Origin: Bugula neritina
Taxonomy: Eukaryota; Bryozoa; Gymnolaemata; Cheilostomatida; Bugulidae
DNA length: 64,000 nt
Direction of reading: 5' to 3'
Assembly (NCBI GenBank): GCA_964035545.1
Contig: OZ037767.1
Location: forward strand, 12,737,301 to 12,801,300
A program made the position numbers and the translations under genes. The notes below the pieces were generated by a model. The model was given only the letters and a program-made list of their open reading frames with translations, ran no database searches and was not told where the DNA came from. Within the stretch, counting starts at the first letter, position 1. The number at the start of each line of letters is the position of its first letter. This document shows, piece after piece, positions 53,308 through 63,702 of the stretch.

Positions 53308-54842
53308 CTAGGTTTTGTGATTGCACAGTAAGAATTTTTTTGAGTGTCGGCAGGTTGATAAGAGTTCGTTTCGCTTGTTTAAAGTACACATGTTAGGTTT
53401 GTATAAAATAAAGAAACATTCCCATAGGCATAAATTACACCTTTTGGTAGTTGTGTTGTATGGTTTCGCTTTTCTTAATATTTTCCAGCTTACGTTGTGC
53501 TTAATGTTTTTGTTAGTTAGTTGCCAAATGTGTTTGCTAAGTTCTGTTTGATTTGCTTTCTCCTTGTTTTTAAATGATGATCTGTGGTTTGCGTATCTTA
53601 GTTTGAACGGTCCTTCGCTTAGGCCAATGTATGTTGCAGGCTCGTTTTCGGTAGTTTCCACAGTTGCTTGGTATATAACTCTGCTCTCCTGGCAGCTTCC
53701 TTTCAGCGGACAACTTTCTTTTTCTCTACAGTTGCAGTTTTTTCTGGGGGTTTTGTTTTGTTGCTTCTGTTTCTCTAATAGTCTGTTATTGTGGGCATTT
53801 ATGGTCTGTTTTATGTTTGGCATGCAGCTGTAGCTAACCTTTATAGTGTTTTTGTTGATTATTTTATAGAGTGGGTGTTGTTTTGGAAATTCCTCATTCA
53901 TGATTTTAAAGAAGATTTTTGCAATTCTTGTGGTTACATGTTGGCTGTATGGTGGATTGTACCAAACAACTTTTCTTTTTCGGTTTCGAGATTTCTGTTG
54001 TGTGTTGTTTGTTTGGGTTCTTGGTAAGAATTGTAGTTGGTGTTTGTAGCCACTTTGGTTTAGGAGGTTTTGGTGGTTGTAGGTGGATTGTGTGAAAATT
54101 TTCTCGTTAGATGATATTGACGACAGTCGTTTATTAACGGACGAGGGTAGGTTGGAGATTATGCTTGCTGGGTGGTTGGATTTGTTATGAATATATTTAG
54201 TAGAACTGTTTGGCTTAGTGTATGGTGTGTAGGTTTTATTGTTTAGGTTGAGTGTGGTGTCTAAGAAGTTATTAATTTTTTTATTTGCTTCGATTGTTAT
54301 TTTTAATCCATTTTCAGAAAATATTTTGCAGATGTCCTTTTTTATGTTCTCTATTTCTCTGGGTGTTTTGTCAGAGACTCCCAAGCCGTCATCTCTGTAC
54401 AGGCCGAAGTTTTTGCCATGTTTTAGTGTTATTGAGTTTAAAATGTAAGCCCCAACTAATTCGCATGTTTCTGCGCCGTCGTATCCTCCCATTGTAACGT
54501 CGAAGAGGTTGTGGTTATGTTTTCCCCATGCCTTTCCAGAGTTGAAGAGTAGTGAATTTTTGGCATGTATAATTATTTCTCTTTCATCTTCGCTAATTGT
54601 ATCAAATTCCGATGCAAAACTTAAAGCGTTTTCAAGTAGGCTTTTTGAAATTGAAGGGTAAAAGTCTATGACGTCAAATGAAATAAATGTCTGTTGATGT
54701 TTGTTGTTAATTCCTTCAAACCATTTTATTACATCAGTGGTCTTTTTCCATTGGTTTAGGTGTGTGTTTGTGAGAATTTTGTTATTTATTCGGTCTAATA
54801 TTTTCTTACTAATCTTTCCTATCTCTGGTTTGCAGGGGTGCC
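53308..54842 (-). pseudogene. Penelope-like RT/GIY-YIG ORF, 5'-truncated copy
   Basis: The frame opens at 54882 inside the inverted pseudo-LTR, and element-derived coding begins near 54842 (PEIGKISKKILDRINNK). It retains reverse transcriptase motif A (SFDVIDFYPSI), the YRDDGL catalytic loop and the C-terminal GIY-YIG nuclease (ATYIGLSEG, then RYANHRSSF), and ends at the same stop context as the plus copy. Missing are the N-terminal region and the first fingers motifs. Relative to the plus copy it keeps about 55 residues upstream of motif A that the plus copy has lost. Confidence 0.88.
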
Positions 54843-55000
54843 GAAGAGGCATGAAACTATTAGTAGTACAATAAAACAACATCTATATAATTAAATTGCT
54901 CTTTTTCTCAATAATATAATTGCTCATTATTATACACATAATAATTTGAGCACTTTTTTATCGCTGTTTTTTAAAAATCTCACGATACAATTATTATAAA
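54838..55000 (+). repeat. central pseudo-LTR of the Penelope-like element
   Basis: Starts gtgccgaagaggcatgaaac and runs to ctcacgatacaattattata. It matches the inverse of about 51105-51262 and in part 57155-57228. It lacks the CTGAGGA that would complete a hammerhead core, so the copy joins the truncated partner just inside that motif. Confidence 0.8.
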
Positions 55001-55052
55001 AGCTCCTTATATAAGAAAAATAAGTTGAGCACTCTCTCAAACAGCTGACAAA

Positions 55053-56891
55053 ATGGAAGCAATCAATTTTGAATACTCAACAAAGAACATCCCTACACCA
55101 TCAAACGAGGATTACATTAAGAAACTGATAGAAAAAACTCAACTCTTCTGCCGGCGATTAAGATGGAAAGTGTTTTTCTTCTTAAATCCACAGATAACTA
55201 GTGAACAGAAAGAAACATATGGATTTAACTCAACTAAACCAACACCTCAAATAAAAGAACTTGCTAATTTTGAGAAGAAATTAATCAACCTGATACGCAA
55301 TGTGAAATTCAAACAGGATACAACTACTTTCCAAAGAAAACTTCGACAAGACATCAGAAACAAAATTAAAAACTCAACTACTCTTTTAGTACCATCCGAT
55401 AAAACTAACAACTTCTACAAAATGGATACACACCTGTACAACAAAATGCTCCAAGACAGCATCACCAAGACATACAAGAAGGTAAGCAAACACACAATAG
55501 ACAAAATCAAAACTATTTCATTTGACGTCATAGACTTTTACCCTTCAATTTCAAAAATCCTACTTGAAAACGCTCTAAGTTTTGCATCGGAATTTGATAC
55601 AATTAGCGAAGATGAAAGAGAAATAATTATACATGCCAAAAATTCACTACTCTTCAACTCTGGAAAGGCATGGGGAAAACATAACCACAACCTCTTCGAC
55701 GTTACAATGGGAGGATACGACGGCGCAGAAACATGCGAATTAGTTGGGGCTTACATTTTAAACTCAATAACACTAAAACATGGCAAAAACTTCGGCCTGT
55801 ACAGAGATGACGGCTTGGGAGTCTCTGACAAAACACCCAGAGAAATAGAGAACATAAAAAAGGACATCTGCAAAATATTTTCTGAAAATGGATTAAAAAT
55901 AACAATCGAAGCAAATAAAAAAATTAATAACTTCTTAGACACCACACTCAACCTAAACAATAAAACCTACACACCATACACTAAGCCAAACAGTTCTACT
56001 AAATATATTCATAACAAATCCAACCACCCAGCAAGCATAATCTCCAACCTACCCTCGTCCGTTAATAAACGACTGTCGTCAATATCATCTAACGAGAAAA
56101 TTTTCACACAATCCACCTACAACCACCAAAACCTCCTAAACCAAAGTGGCTACAAACACCAACTACAATTCTTACCAAGAACCCAAACAAACAACACACA
56201 ACAGAAATCTCGAAACCGAAAAAGAAAAGTTGTTTGGTACAATCCACCATACAGCCAACATGTAACCACAAGAATTGCAAAAATCTTCTTTAAAATCATG
56301 AATGAGGAATTTCCAAAACAACACCCACTCTATAAAATAATCAACAAAAACACTATAAAGGTTAGCTACAGCTGCATGCCAAACATAAAACAGACCATAA
56401 ATGCCCACAATAACAGACTATTAGAGAAACAGAAGCAACAAAACAAAACCCCCAGAAAAAACTGCAACTGTAGAGAAAAAGAAAGTTGTCCGCTGAAAGG
56501 AAGCTGCCAGGAGAGCAGAGTTATATACCAAGCAACTGTGGAAACTACCGAAAACGAGCCTGCAACATACATTGGCCTAAGCGAAGGACCGTTCAAACTA
56601 AGATACGCAAACCACAGATCATCATTTAAAAACAAGGAGAAAGCAAATCAAACAGAACTTAGCAAACACATTTGGCAACTAACTAACAAAAACATTAAGC
56701 ACAACGTAAGCTGGAAAATATTAAGAAAAGCGAAACCATACAACACAACTACCAAAAGGTGTAATTTATGCCTATGGGAATGTTTCTTTATTTTATACAA
56801 ACCTAACATGTGTACTTTAAACAAGCGAAACGAACTCTTATCAACCTGCCGACACTCAAAAAAATTCTTACTGTGCAATCACAAAACCTAG
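55053..56891 (+). CDS. Penelope-like RT/GIY-YIG polyprotein, internally deleted copy
   Basis: 612-residue ORF beginning MEAINFEYSTKN. The N-terminal block (CRRLRWKVFFFL, ETYGFNSTKP, VPSDKTNNFYKM, ITKTYKKV) is typical of Penelope elements. At about residue 155 it jumps in frame to motif A (SFDVIDFYPSI), so the fingers region between is deleted. The YRDD catalytic loop is at 250-253. A Cys cluster (CNCREKESCPLKGSC) precedes the GIY-YIG nuclease, whose YIG is at 506-508, and RCNLCLWE plus a final Cys/His group follow. Such proteins make cDNA primed at a nicked target. This copy is probably inactive for synthesis because the fingers are missing. Confidence 0.9.
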   Translation: MEAINFEYSTKNIPTPSNEDYIKKLIEKTQLFCRRLRWKVFFFLNPQITSEQKETYGFNSTKPTPQIKELANFEKKLINLIRNVKFKQDTTTFQRKLRQDIRNKIKNSTTLLVPSDKTNNFYKMDTHLYNKMLQDSITKTYKKVSKHTIDKIKTISFDVIDFYPSISKILLENALSFASEFDTISEDEREIIIHAKNSLLFNSGKAWGKHNHNLFDVTMGGYDGAETCELVGAYILNSITLKHGKNFGLYRDDGLGVSDKTPREIENIKKDICKIFSENGLKITIEANKKINNFLDTTLNLNNKTYTPYTKPNSSTKYIHNKSNHPASIISNLPSSVNKRLSSISSNEKIFTQSTYNHQNLLNQSGYKHQLQFLPRTQTNNTQQKSRNRKRKVVWYNPPYSQHVTTRIAKIFFKIMNEEFPKQHPLYKIINKNTIKVSYSCMPNIKQTINAHNNRLLEKQKQQNKTPRKNCNCREKESCPLKGSCQESRVIYQATVETTENEPATYIGLSEGPFKLRYANHRSSFKNKEKANQTELSKHIWQLTNKNIKHNVSWKILRKAKPYNTTTKRCNLCLWECFFILYKPNMCTLNKRNELLSTCRHSKKFLLCNHKT

Positions 56892-57139
56892 AAACTCTGT
56901 AGCCTATTTATATTTTAAGTACTATAGTAAATAATATACAAATACCCATAGAGAATAGTCACCCAAGAAAAACTTCATGCATCTGCTATAAATTATGTTT
57001 TTACTTTACATTATGGTTTTTATATATTAATTTACACCTACAAACCTATATAACAATACAGCCACTGCTATGTTTTCGTTACGTTTTACCTTGTGTTTAG
57101 CATTTTGATTTTCTTAATGTAAAAATTTAAATTTGTCAA

Positions 57140-57190
57140 TATTGTGCCTGAGGAGTGCCGAAGAGGCATGAAACTATTAGTAGTACAATA
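57140..57190 (+). ncRNA. candidate hammerhead ribozyme in the 3' pseudo-LTR
   Basis: CTGAGGA (57148-57154), a 5-bp stem II GTGCC/GGCAT with GAAGA loop (57155-57169), GAAA (57170-57173), a 3-bp stem III CTA/TAG with TTAG loop, then TA with cleavage predicted after 57185. ATTG (57141-57144) can pair with CAAT (57186-57189) as stem I, but three bases (TGC) are unpaired at its base, so it may be degenerate. Hammerhead motifs are known from Penelope-like pseudo-LTRs. Confidence 0.5.
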
Positions 57191-57225
57191 AAACAACATC
57201 TATATAATTAAATTGCTCTTTTCCT

Positions 57226-57228
<3 letters not shown>

Positions 57229-57275
<47 letters not shown>
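57229..57275. repeat. (TA)n tract, right flank of the Penelope-like insertion
   Basis: About 46 bp of ta, followed by the right target-site copy at 57276-57307. Confidence 0.95.
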
Positions 57276-57279
<4 letters not shown>

Positions 57280-57307
57280 AGCAAACTGTGGGTTCTGAAT
57301 GCAACTA
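57276..57307 (+). repeat. target-site duplication of the Penelope-like element, right copy
   Basis: Identical to 51066-51097. Confidence 0.85.
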
Positions 57308-57308
57308 G

Positions 57309-57848
57309 TGCCTACATGCTCTAGAAAGAATAAGCCAAGTATTTGAGTACAAATGAGGATAACCTTTATTGTATCAGATACAGCTTAGGGCCCTACTACC
57401 AGCGAGCTCCAGTAGTAGTCGGAATCTACACTGGAAACTCGCCTGCTTTTATACACAAGAATTCACATCTAGAATGTTCCAACAGACAAAAGAAAGTTAA
57501 GCTTGACAGTAACAAAAGAAAAATAGACAAAGGAGAATGAATCATTCAATAGGCCAAGAATTTAGCTATAATAACAACCTATTGAAGGCATTCATAAAAG
57601 CTACACAGATTTCCAGTATCAGTATTAATGCAAAACGATAAAATAGCAAAAGGGAAAATAACTCTGGAAATGCGTATTTCATGGAAATTACATTATACTG
57701 AAAGCTTTAACAACAATCACAATAATAGGCCATTAGAAAGCTAGCCCAACTTAGCTACAATTACAGCATTCAAAATACACGCAACAGTAATTATAATACT
57801 GACACACGCAGTTACTTGAGAACAGTAGAGGATGAGAATCTATCACAT
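57309..57848 (-). mobile_element. 3' LTR of a Ty3/gypsy element
   Basis: On the minus strand it starts TGTGATAGATTCTCATCC just after a polypurine tract (cgatggggggagaa) and ends GTAGGCA, giving TG...CA ends and 540 bp. It lies downstream of, and in the same orientation as, the Pol remnant at 58223-59287. Confidence 0.7.
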
Positions 57849-58222
57849 TCTCCCCCCATCGAAAAGCATCCCCTTTTCGATAACAAAACAATGATTCCAC
57901 ACAAAAAAGAAACGAAACACAAACGTAGAAAAATATGCGGTTAACAGAAAAGTATTATGATTAATCACACGTAACACGAGAATATATACAGTTCAGGTGG
58001 CTATTGCCAGCGGCCCCTAATTGTCCGGTTTTATCATTGGAGGTGGTGCACCAGGCTTTCTATCTTTTTTGTACATGGGTCGAGGATACGTGACCAGGCC
58101 TGAATTGCACTATCCAGGATGCACTCTCGGTAAGGAAGTGCCATACTCTGCCCGTGACGGGGCGATTGTGGGTGGGTTGGCTGAGTCTGTTCTTCTATCT
58201 GGCTGCCTGGTGCTCCAGATAT

Positions 58223-59287
58223 TCAATACTGGCGGGCGACCAGGGCTCGAGGCAGGGCCAGTATTTGGGAGTCATCTTCTTCTGCTGTAAGTTGGTCGCC
58301 GTGTAGGATGCCCTGCTCCTCCCCGGCTGTGAGCTGGAGCTCGACCGGTTCGGGGTCAGGGCCACTAACGCTGGCGGAACACACCTCGGAAGAGGGGGTG
58401 TCGTCCTGCTGGCTGTGGGGAGCCGAAACAGGAGCTGGTGGGGGAGGGGAGTCGGATCGACTGGCCTCCTCGGTATCCATACGCTCCTCTGTTCGAGTTT
58501 CTGGCGAGGTAATTCCCATAGCTGATGCTAGTGTCTGAATAACAGTATTTAAATTATACTTAGGGGTATCAGGATTAGAATTCAACTTAAGCTGTAACTG
58601 ACGTGCTAGCTGTGTGAAATATTCTTCTTGGTGGAATTCTCCGAGGTGATGGAGGGAATTTCCAACCAAGATGGAGTGGTCGTCTGTACTGGGTGGGTCA
58701 CCATCATGAGGGGGCCACTCTAGATGCCCTACAGCATACTCTGCCAGGTATCTGGGGGGTCTTCGTGACCGCTGGCTCCTCTCAATTGGAGCAGGCGCTG
58801 ATGGTGCCGGTGGCTCCTGGGCTACCCTAGCAGGGGGGTCCCCGTCTTCACCCAACACGTGGGTGGGGGTGTCTTCCCCCAGGGAGGGTGGTGGTGGTCC
58901 TAGGGCTTGCTGCTCTTCTTGCTCCTGCTCCTCTCTCTGCTGTCGCTCCAGCTGCTCCAGCAAGGCGGCCTGCTCCTGGTCCGCCTCTCTAGGGACCACA
59001 ATTTCCACCTCTCGGAGCTGGGTAGCCCGTCCTCGACGGTTGGGTTGGCGGTGGGGCTCCAGGAGGGGTGGAGCCTGACCCACTGCGTCTGGGCTGACAT
59101 GGTAAGGCTTCAGGTGCTGCTTGCTCTGGACCGAGACCTGTCCAGAGCGCTCCACACGGTATGTGTGGTTGGGCAGCACCTCCACTACACAGTAGGGACC
59201 GACGAACTTGGGCTGAAGTTTAGCCGACTGTCCGCGTCGCCTACGGTAGCTCACCATCCAGACCCAGTCTCCCACCTGGTACAACAC
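58223..59287 (-). pseudogene. gypsy-like Pol C-terminus (integrase GPY/F module plus tail)
   Basis: The open frame begins with LYQVGDWVWMVSYRRRRGQS and KLQPKFVGPYCVVEVLPNHT, the C-terminal GPY/F module of Ty3/gypsy integrases that follows the catalytic core. A 250-residue Pro/Glu/Gln-rich tail follows, of the kind seen as an extension in some families. Upstream the frame meets a stop at about 59320, and the catalytic core, RNase H and RT are absent, so the element is truncated at its 5' side. G+C content is far above the surroundings, which marks it as foreign to the local base composition. Confidence 0.8.
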
Positions 59288-59744
59288 GCTGCCCAGCCTT
59301 TTCTTACGCCGACGCGGTCAAGAGTAGACGTGCTTTTTAATCCATCCACATCCAAGCTTGAACGTCGAGTATGAGTATAAATACCGAGTTTCCAGGTAAG
59401 CTTGCTTAGATCTAACACTCCACTAATGGAAATAGATCTCACCTCAGTCAACTCTGATTTAATCGATCTGATTGAATCACAGTTACTGGAGACAGACAGA
59501 GTCACACGTGAATGACGACGAAGACACAGTAATGGCGGACGATCTACTAGATCTGGAGCTTGATACTATGTCTCTCAGTCAGTTTACACGTTCTGACACA
59601 GTCTCTCGAGTGCCGTATAAAAAAATGCATGACTCTCAGACTAGTAACAGTCGATTGTCATCAGAATTATGCTGTAAAGATCAAACTCGATCTAACAATA
59701 ATTCTGCTCTTTAAGACGCCACTCGCTCTCCTGACTACGGAGAC
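59288..59744. other. junction between two oppositely oriented retroelement fragments
   Basis: The minus-strand Pol remnant stops near 59320 and a plus-strand unit begins. It has a TATA-like tataaata (59376-59383) and short acidic frames (starts at 59427 and 59533; MADDLLDLELDTMS) ahead of the zinc-finger ORF. These may be parts of one transcript, but I cannot assign them. Confidence 0.4.
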
Positions 59745-60524
59745 ATGCCACCACTAGAGCTAGCCTGGAACGGTGAGACACCTCTTACATCCCTACCAGA
59801 CGTGCTACTCCAACAACATAGCTGGGTCGCACCGGAAACAGAAAGGCAGATTCAGCTACACCGCGGCCATGATGAATGCACCACCTGCAGGCTGTGTCAG
59901 CAGCACTTCTCCACCCATCGCCGTTTGCGCGTCCACGTACCGCAACACTTCCTAACTACTCTCTGTCCCTGTGGTGAATTTAGTTACCACAGGGACTACA
60001 TCCTCAGACGTCAGCGCAATATGGAATGCCATGTAGGGCACCTGTACGATGTAGATCAATACAACTTCTCTACCTTTCGCAATCTGATCAAGCCCTTCAT
60101 TAAAGATCTCCCCCGCTTTGAACGACTCAAACAAGGATTCCCCTCTCCTCGCATCATCACTCACGGACCGTGCCCAAAACCCCCCAGACACAAGAAACCT
60201 ACCAAGCCACCTCACTCTCCTCCAGCACAGACTATACCTCGCCCCTCCACCCTACCCCGAGTCCTGCTTCACAGAGTCGAGATACCTCGGAAACGACGTT
60301 CCCCCTCTCCCGCTTCTATACAACCCTTTTCTAAACGCCGCTGGCATTCCTCCTCCCCAAAACGGCAGGCTCCCACCGCCCGCAACTTAAAAGAAGTTGA
60401 ACTCCGCATGTATGACTTAGAAGCTGAGATTCAATGGTTAACCACCAGAGTTGCCGCCGCCGCCTCAGAGATGAAGACTCTTAAAGCTTCCGTGGCCCTC
60501 CTCAAACGGGGCGACCAAGACTGA
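59745..60524 (+). CDS. zinc-finger/coiled-coil protein of a probable retroelement
   Basis: 259-residue ORF, MPPLELAWNGETPLTSL. A C2H2-like finger (CRLCQQHFSTHRRLRVHVPQH) is followed by CPCGEFSYHRDYILRRQRNMECH, giving further Cys/His pairs. A Pro/Arg/Ser-rich linker and a C-terminal heptad-like helix (NLKEVELRMYDLEAEIQWL) complete it. It is GC-rich, unlike host genes here. A polypurine tract and an LTR-like start lie 320 bp downstream in the same orientation, so I infer an accessory ORF of an LTR element. It may bind nucleic acid. It is not recognised as a named host gene, and a host origin is not excluded. Confidence 0.6.
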   Translation: MPPLELAWNGETPLTSLPDVLLQQHSWVAPETERQIQLHRGHDECTTCRLCQQHFSTHRRLRVHVPQHFLTTLCPCGEFSYHRDYILRRQRNMECHVGHLYDVDQYNFSTFRNLIKPFIKDLPRFERLKQGFPSPRIITHGPCPKPPRHKKPTKPPHSPPAQTIPRPSTLPRVLLHRVEIPRKRRSPSPASIQPFSKRRWHSSSPKRQAPTARNLKEVELRMYDLEAEIQWLTTRVAAAASEMKTLKASVALLKRGDQD

Positions 60525-60847
60525 TGATAGCAGTATCCTCCCTCCCCACTTCTCTGACTATCCGCACCTGCAGGTGGTGACGATCCCTCTCTCTCCGTTC
60601 TCTCCTCCTCTGGCCGTTTCTGATCTCGGTGCTACACGATCTCCGTATATGGATTGTATTATTCTTTTTGTTATATTTTTTTTATGTCAATACGTAATTT
60701 TGCTCAATAGTGTGTAAACTCTTTTGGAGATGTCCACCTTACGTGATGTTCAGATTTTATATTTTTTTTCTTGGTTTTTTTTATAATACTTTGTTTTAGA
60801 TATTTTTTGTTGTTATGGGTGCATATCAGGAAGGTATGCTTCCTGCT

Positions 60848-60960
60848 GGGGGGGGGGGCGGTGTGATGAGGCGTGGTTTACGCCTCACGCGTATCCCCCT
60901 GCCAATCAGAGAGTGATTGGCAACTATTGGATGAAGCCAAGCAGAACAATTTACTAGTCG
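60848..60960 (+). mobile_element. polypurine tract and start of an LTR
   Basis: gggggggggcgg (60848-60861) is immediately followed by TGTGATGAGGCGTGGTTTAC. The GC-rich part ends at about 60960 and no CA end was identified. It differs from the LTR at 57309-57848. Confidence 0.55.
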
Positions 60961-61724
60961 GCTAGCGTATACTTGCCGTGATGTAAAGTAGCATTGTGAT
61001 AATACTTATAGAGATTTTTACGCCATATTTTATAGTTTATAATAAAGTTTACAAACGAAATTATCAGTGAATTGCTTGTGACTAAATGCAGATTGCTCAC
61101 TAGAAAACCCACATAAACATTGTGCTTCGCACAACAGTATTTATTCTCTACTTTGAAATATTGATTTAAATGCAACAAAAAAACGTAAAATAATATAAGT
61201 GAAGGGCTACTTAGCAGTTTATGCTACACGTTTCCTGGCTGAAAGTGTAGCATGTAAATGGAGGCTAAGAGTAAAATATATTTCAATGAATGAATCATTT
61301 CAGGAAACTGATGGTGTAAAAGCTATTTATATAACTTAGTCATAGTGAAATCATACACAAAAGGAAGTCATGTTGACATTTGCGTGCAGTTTTGTCATAG
61401 CCATAGAAGAAAACAGCTACATATACATGACTAATGTAATGGTTTTCTAATTATAAGCAAGTTGATTAACTTTGTTTGTTTCGATGAGAGGAAGAAATTT
61501 CACTGGCATTCCCAATTAATTACAATAACTATTTATAATTCATAAATTATTAAACTATTTGTCGCAGATATATAAGTTAAAAAATCTAGTTTAAATTGTC
61601 AACATTTTATAAAGGTGTAAATCATTAAGTATTTAATAAGAACTGAAAAGGGTTTTTAAACTGAAGCATAGTTTCAAACTTAATGCTTTTTATCACAATC
61701 TACGAGTTTATGCAGTATGAAATT
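60961..61724. other. AT-rich DNA, nothing recognised
   Basis: Between the retroelement cluster and the duplicated protease segment. Short minus ORF 60954-61178 has no support. Confidence 0.5.
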
Positions 61725-63275
61725 TGTGGCACTTTTAAGATGCAATGATTATTACTCGCTCACTGTCAGCTGTTTTCATGCTTGAAAACTACTACATCTG
61801 ACATAGAACTCTGCTGCGTACTTAACTAATATTCTGTTTAATTTTAGATGTGAATTTGATGTTGGGAATAGGAGTTTTCATTTTACTGTTGAGAAGTAAA
61901 ATTCTGTTACTCTAGAAGAGAAGACAACACTGAATAACACTAAATTTGTAGAAGTTAGCGCAAACATAGAACACACACAAATAGTTTGGTAGCGAATCAA
62001 ACTTTTTAAATGCTACAAGCAATAGCTATTGAATTTTTTGAAAGATTTTACATAAAAAAATAAAGAAAGAATAAGTCACATGATGAAGGAATTCTCAATT
62101 TTGCTTTGAGATTTACATTCTTCAAAAACTGCATAACTTTTTGTTCAAATAGTTACAAGACTGAGTGATTTTGTGCTAGAATTCTCAGTAGCTTCTATAG
62201 CAGAGTTCAAGAGCTAAAGTGGTTATGGGAAGCAAGAGAAGTTGCGGAGAACTGGGTAGAATATGTGTTGGAATTCCCCATGCAGGTGTCCCTATAGTAG
62301 AATGGGTAGAATGCTGGTGTCATTGTTGAAAAAAAATGCAGTTCTATGTATTTTTATTCTTTGGGCAAATTGTTTTTGCAATTACCTTATAGCAACCTTA
62401 TATTAATTATTTAAAAATATCATTATTACTTTGAACAGTTGGTTGATAGGTAATTGAATATCACGTTAAATTTAACAAAAAACATTCCAGTTATATTAAT
62501 TTGCCAAGTTCAGGGGTTTACCAACTAAATATATCTTTTTGAATTAAAAAAATACATTGCATGGGTTAAACATGTTGCTGCATGCTTAAACCAGTGTGGC
62601 AAGTTGATACTGCAACGATGAAACATTAACTAATGCACATATCATTTCATCTATAGTATAACTTTATTTGTAAAATTAATATTACAAGCAAAAAGTCACT
62701 TCAATTATAATAAATTCAACTTCTACTAATTACACAGTAAACAACATGATGATCAACAACATTTCTATAAGCAACAATTCAATTCCATTGGCTCTTCTAA
62801 CAGAAAAACAGTTGACAAGAGTTACATTTCGGTTAGTTGCATGACGTGAGGTTGTAAAAAGACGTGAAACATTTTGTGGGCTGAAAGTTTTTAATCTTAG
62901 CTTTGTGGTATTAGTTGTTAGTTCTGGCATAGTGAGTTTTGTAGAAGTTGAGGTTTTAGTAGTAGTAGGTGGTGGTAGGGGCTCGCACCTATATCCTGGG
63001 CTTGGCCCATTTACATGACAGCATCTTTGACAGCATACGTCAGCATTTTGACTACACCAATAAAACTCTAAAGTTGAACAAGCTGGGTCTTTATCTCCAT
63101 ACATACAATCAGGCCCCAGCCAGGGGGTTTGTAGTTTCTTACAGCTGGCACAGCATGAGGTTGATATGAAATCATAAGTTTCACAATTATGAGCTGATGA
63201 CAGTTCCTTGCATGTTGGATTTGGGTGTGTTACTGCTAAATACCCCATTTGATCTCCATATATACAAGTTTCTAT
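61725..63275. repeat. direct duplication, right copy (pairs with 38456-40010)
   Basis: Same order of motifs as the left copy, diverged by substitutions and small indels, covering the last protease exon and its downstream flank. Confidence 0.8.
62730..63271 (-). CDS. M12B metalloprotease paralogue, last exon only (partial)
   Basis: Single exon with acceptor ttatag at 63272-63277 and stop at 62730-62732. It opens TCIYGDQMGYLAV and keeps both Cys-rich repeats (CETYDFISTSCCASCKKL; then CSTLEFYWCSQNADVCCQRCC), a Thr-rich linker and a hydrophobic C-terminus (ELLLIEMLLIIMLFTV), collinear with exon 14 of the protease at 39410-48682. Exon phase is identical. Upstream exons would lie beyond 64000. An AATAAA on the minus strand is at 62663-62668. 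The reading frame is intact, which suggests a functional tandem paralogue, but the catalytic exons are outside the window. Confidence 0.85.
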
Positions 63276-63356
63276 AAATTTTATAATAATATTGTAAAAA
63301 CTTGTAAACTATTCAGAAGCTACGCAACTTACACGCTATGAGTTGCAACACTATAG

Positions 63357-63702
63357 TGTAGCCACATAGTTAGGCCTGATGGTATGCTACGCTATACCTT
63401 TCAACCTAATCACAATGATATGCTACACTACGCTATCTCCCATTGTATTGACTAGTGATCACCCCCTGCACAGATTGGCTAATGATCCCCTGATCATTCT
63501 TGTATTAAAAGGACCGCGATGCGCAAGCCTGGGGCCCACGTTGTCTTCATAGAGTAGAGTCAGCTTAGCTGAGTAGCTTGTGTTAATGTTAGTAATTATG
63601 TCGTTTTTATTACTTTTGTATAATTCGTGTGCAATAAATATTATTTATATTTGCTACTCTTTGATTATCAGTTCACATCACATCTCATCTTAATTACCGA
63701 CA
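63357..63702 (+). mobile_element. probable solo LTR in the paralogue intron
   Basis: TGTAGCCACATAG...ttaccgaCA with a TATA-like ttgtattaaaagg, gcaataaatatt as a poly(A) signal and near-matching flanks tatag/tattg. It interrupts an intron whose later part (63800-64000) still resembles 40100-40310 of the other copy. Confidence 0.5.

Larger units (their letters stand above)
51098..57228. mobile_element. Penelope-like element inserted as an inverted pair
   Basis: A 5'-truncated minus-strand copy (54840-51098, itself split by a Tc1-like element) faces an internally deleted plus-strand copy (54838-57228). A pseudo-LTR lies between them (54838-55000), repeated at the minus copy's 3' end (about 51098-51290) and in part at the plus copy's 3' end (57155-57228). 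Variable pseudo-LTRs and truncated inverted copies are hallmarks of Penelope-like elements. The arms are nearly identical. The whole is bounded by an identical 31-bp repeat plus (TA)n. Confidence 0.88.

Noticed and set aside
53321-54497. Plus-strand ORFs over the left Penelope copy, and their mirror set at 55702-56878
   Set aside because: Antisense shadows of the RT/GIY-YIG frame; they occur twice only because the element is an inverted pair.
58308-59374. Plus-strand ORFs over the gypsy Pol tail
   Set aside because: Shadows produced by GC-rich sequence opposite the Pol frame, which has the recognisable GPY/F motif.
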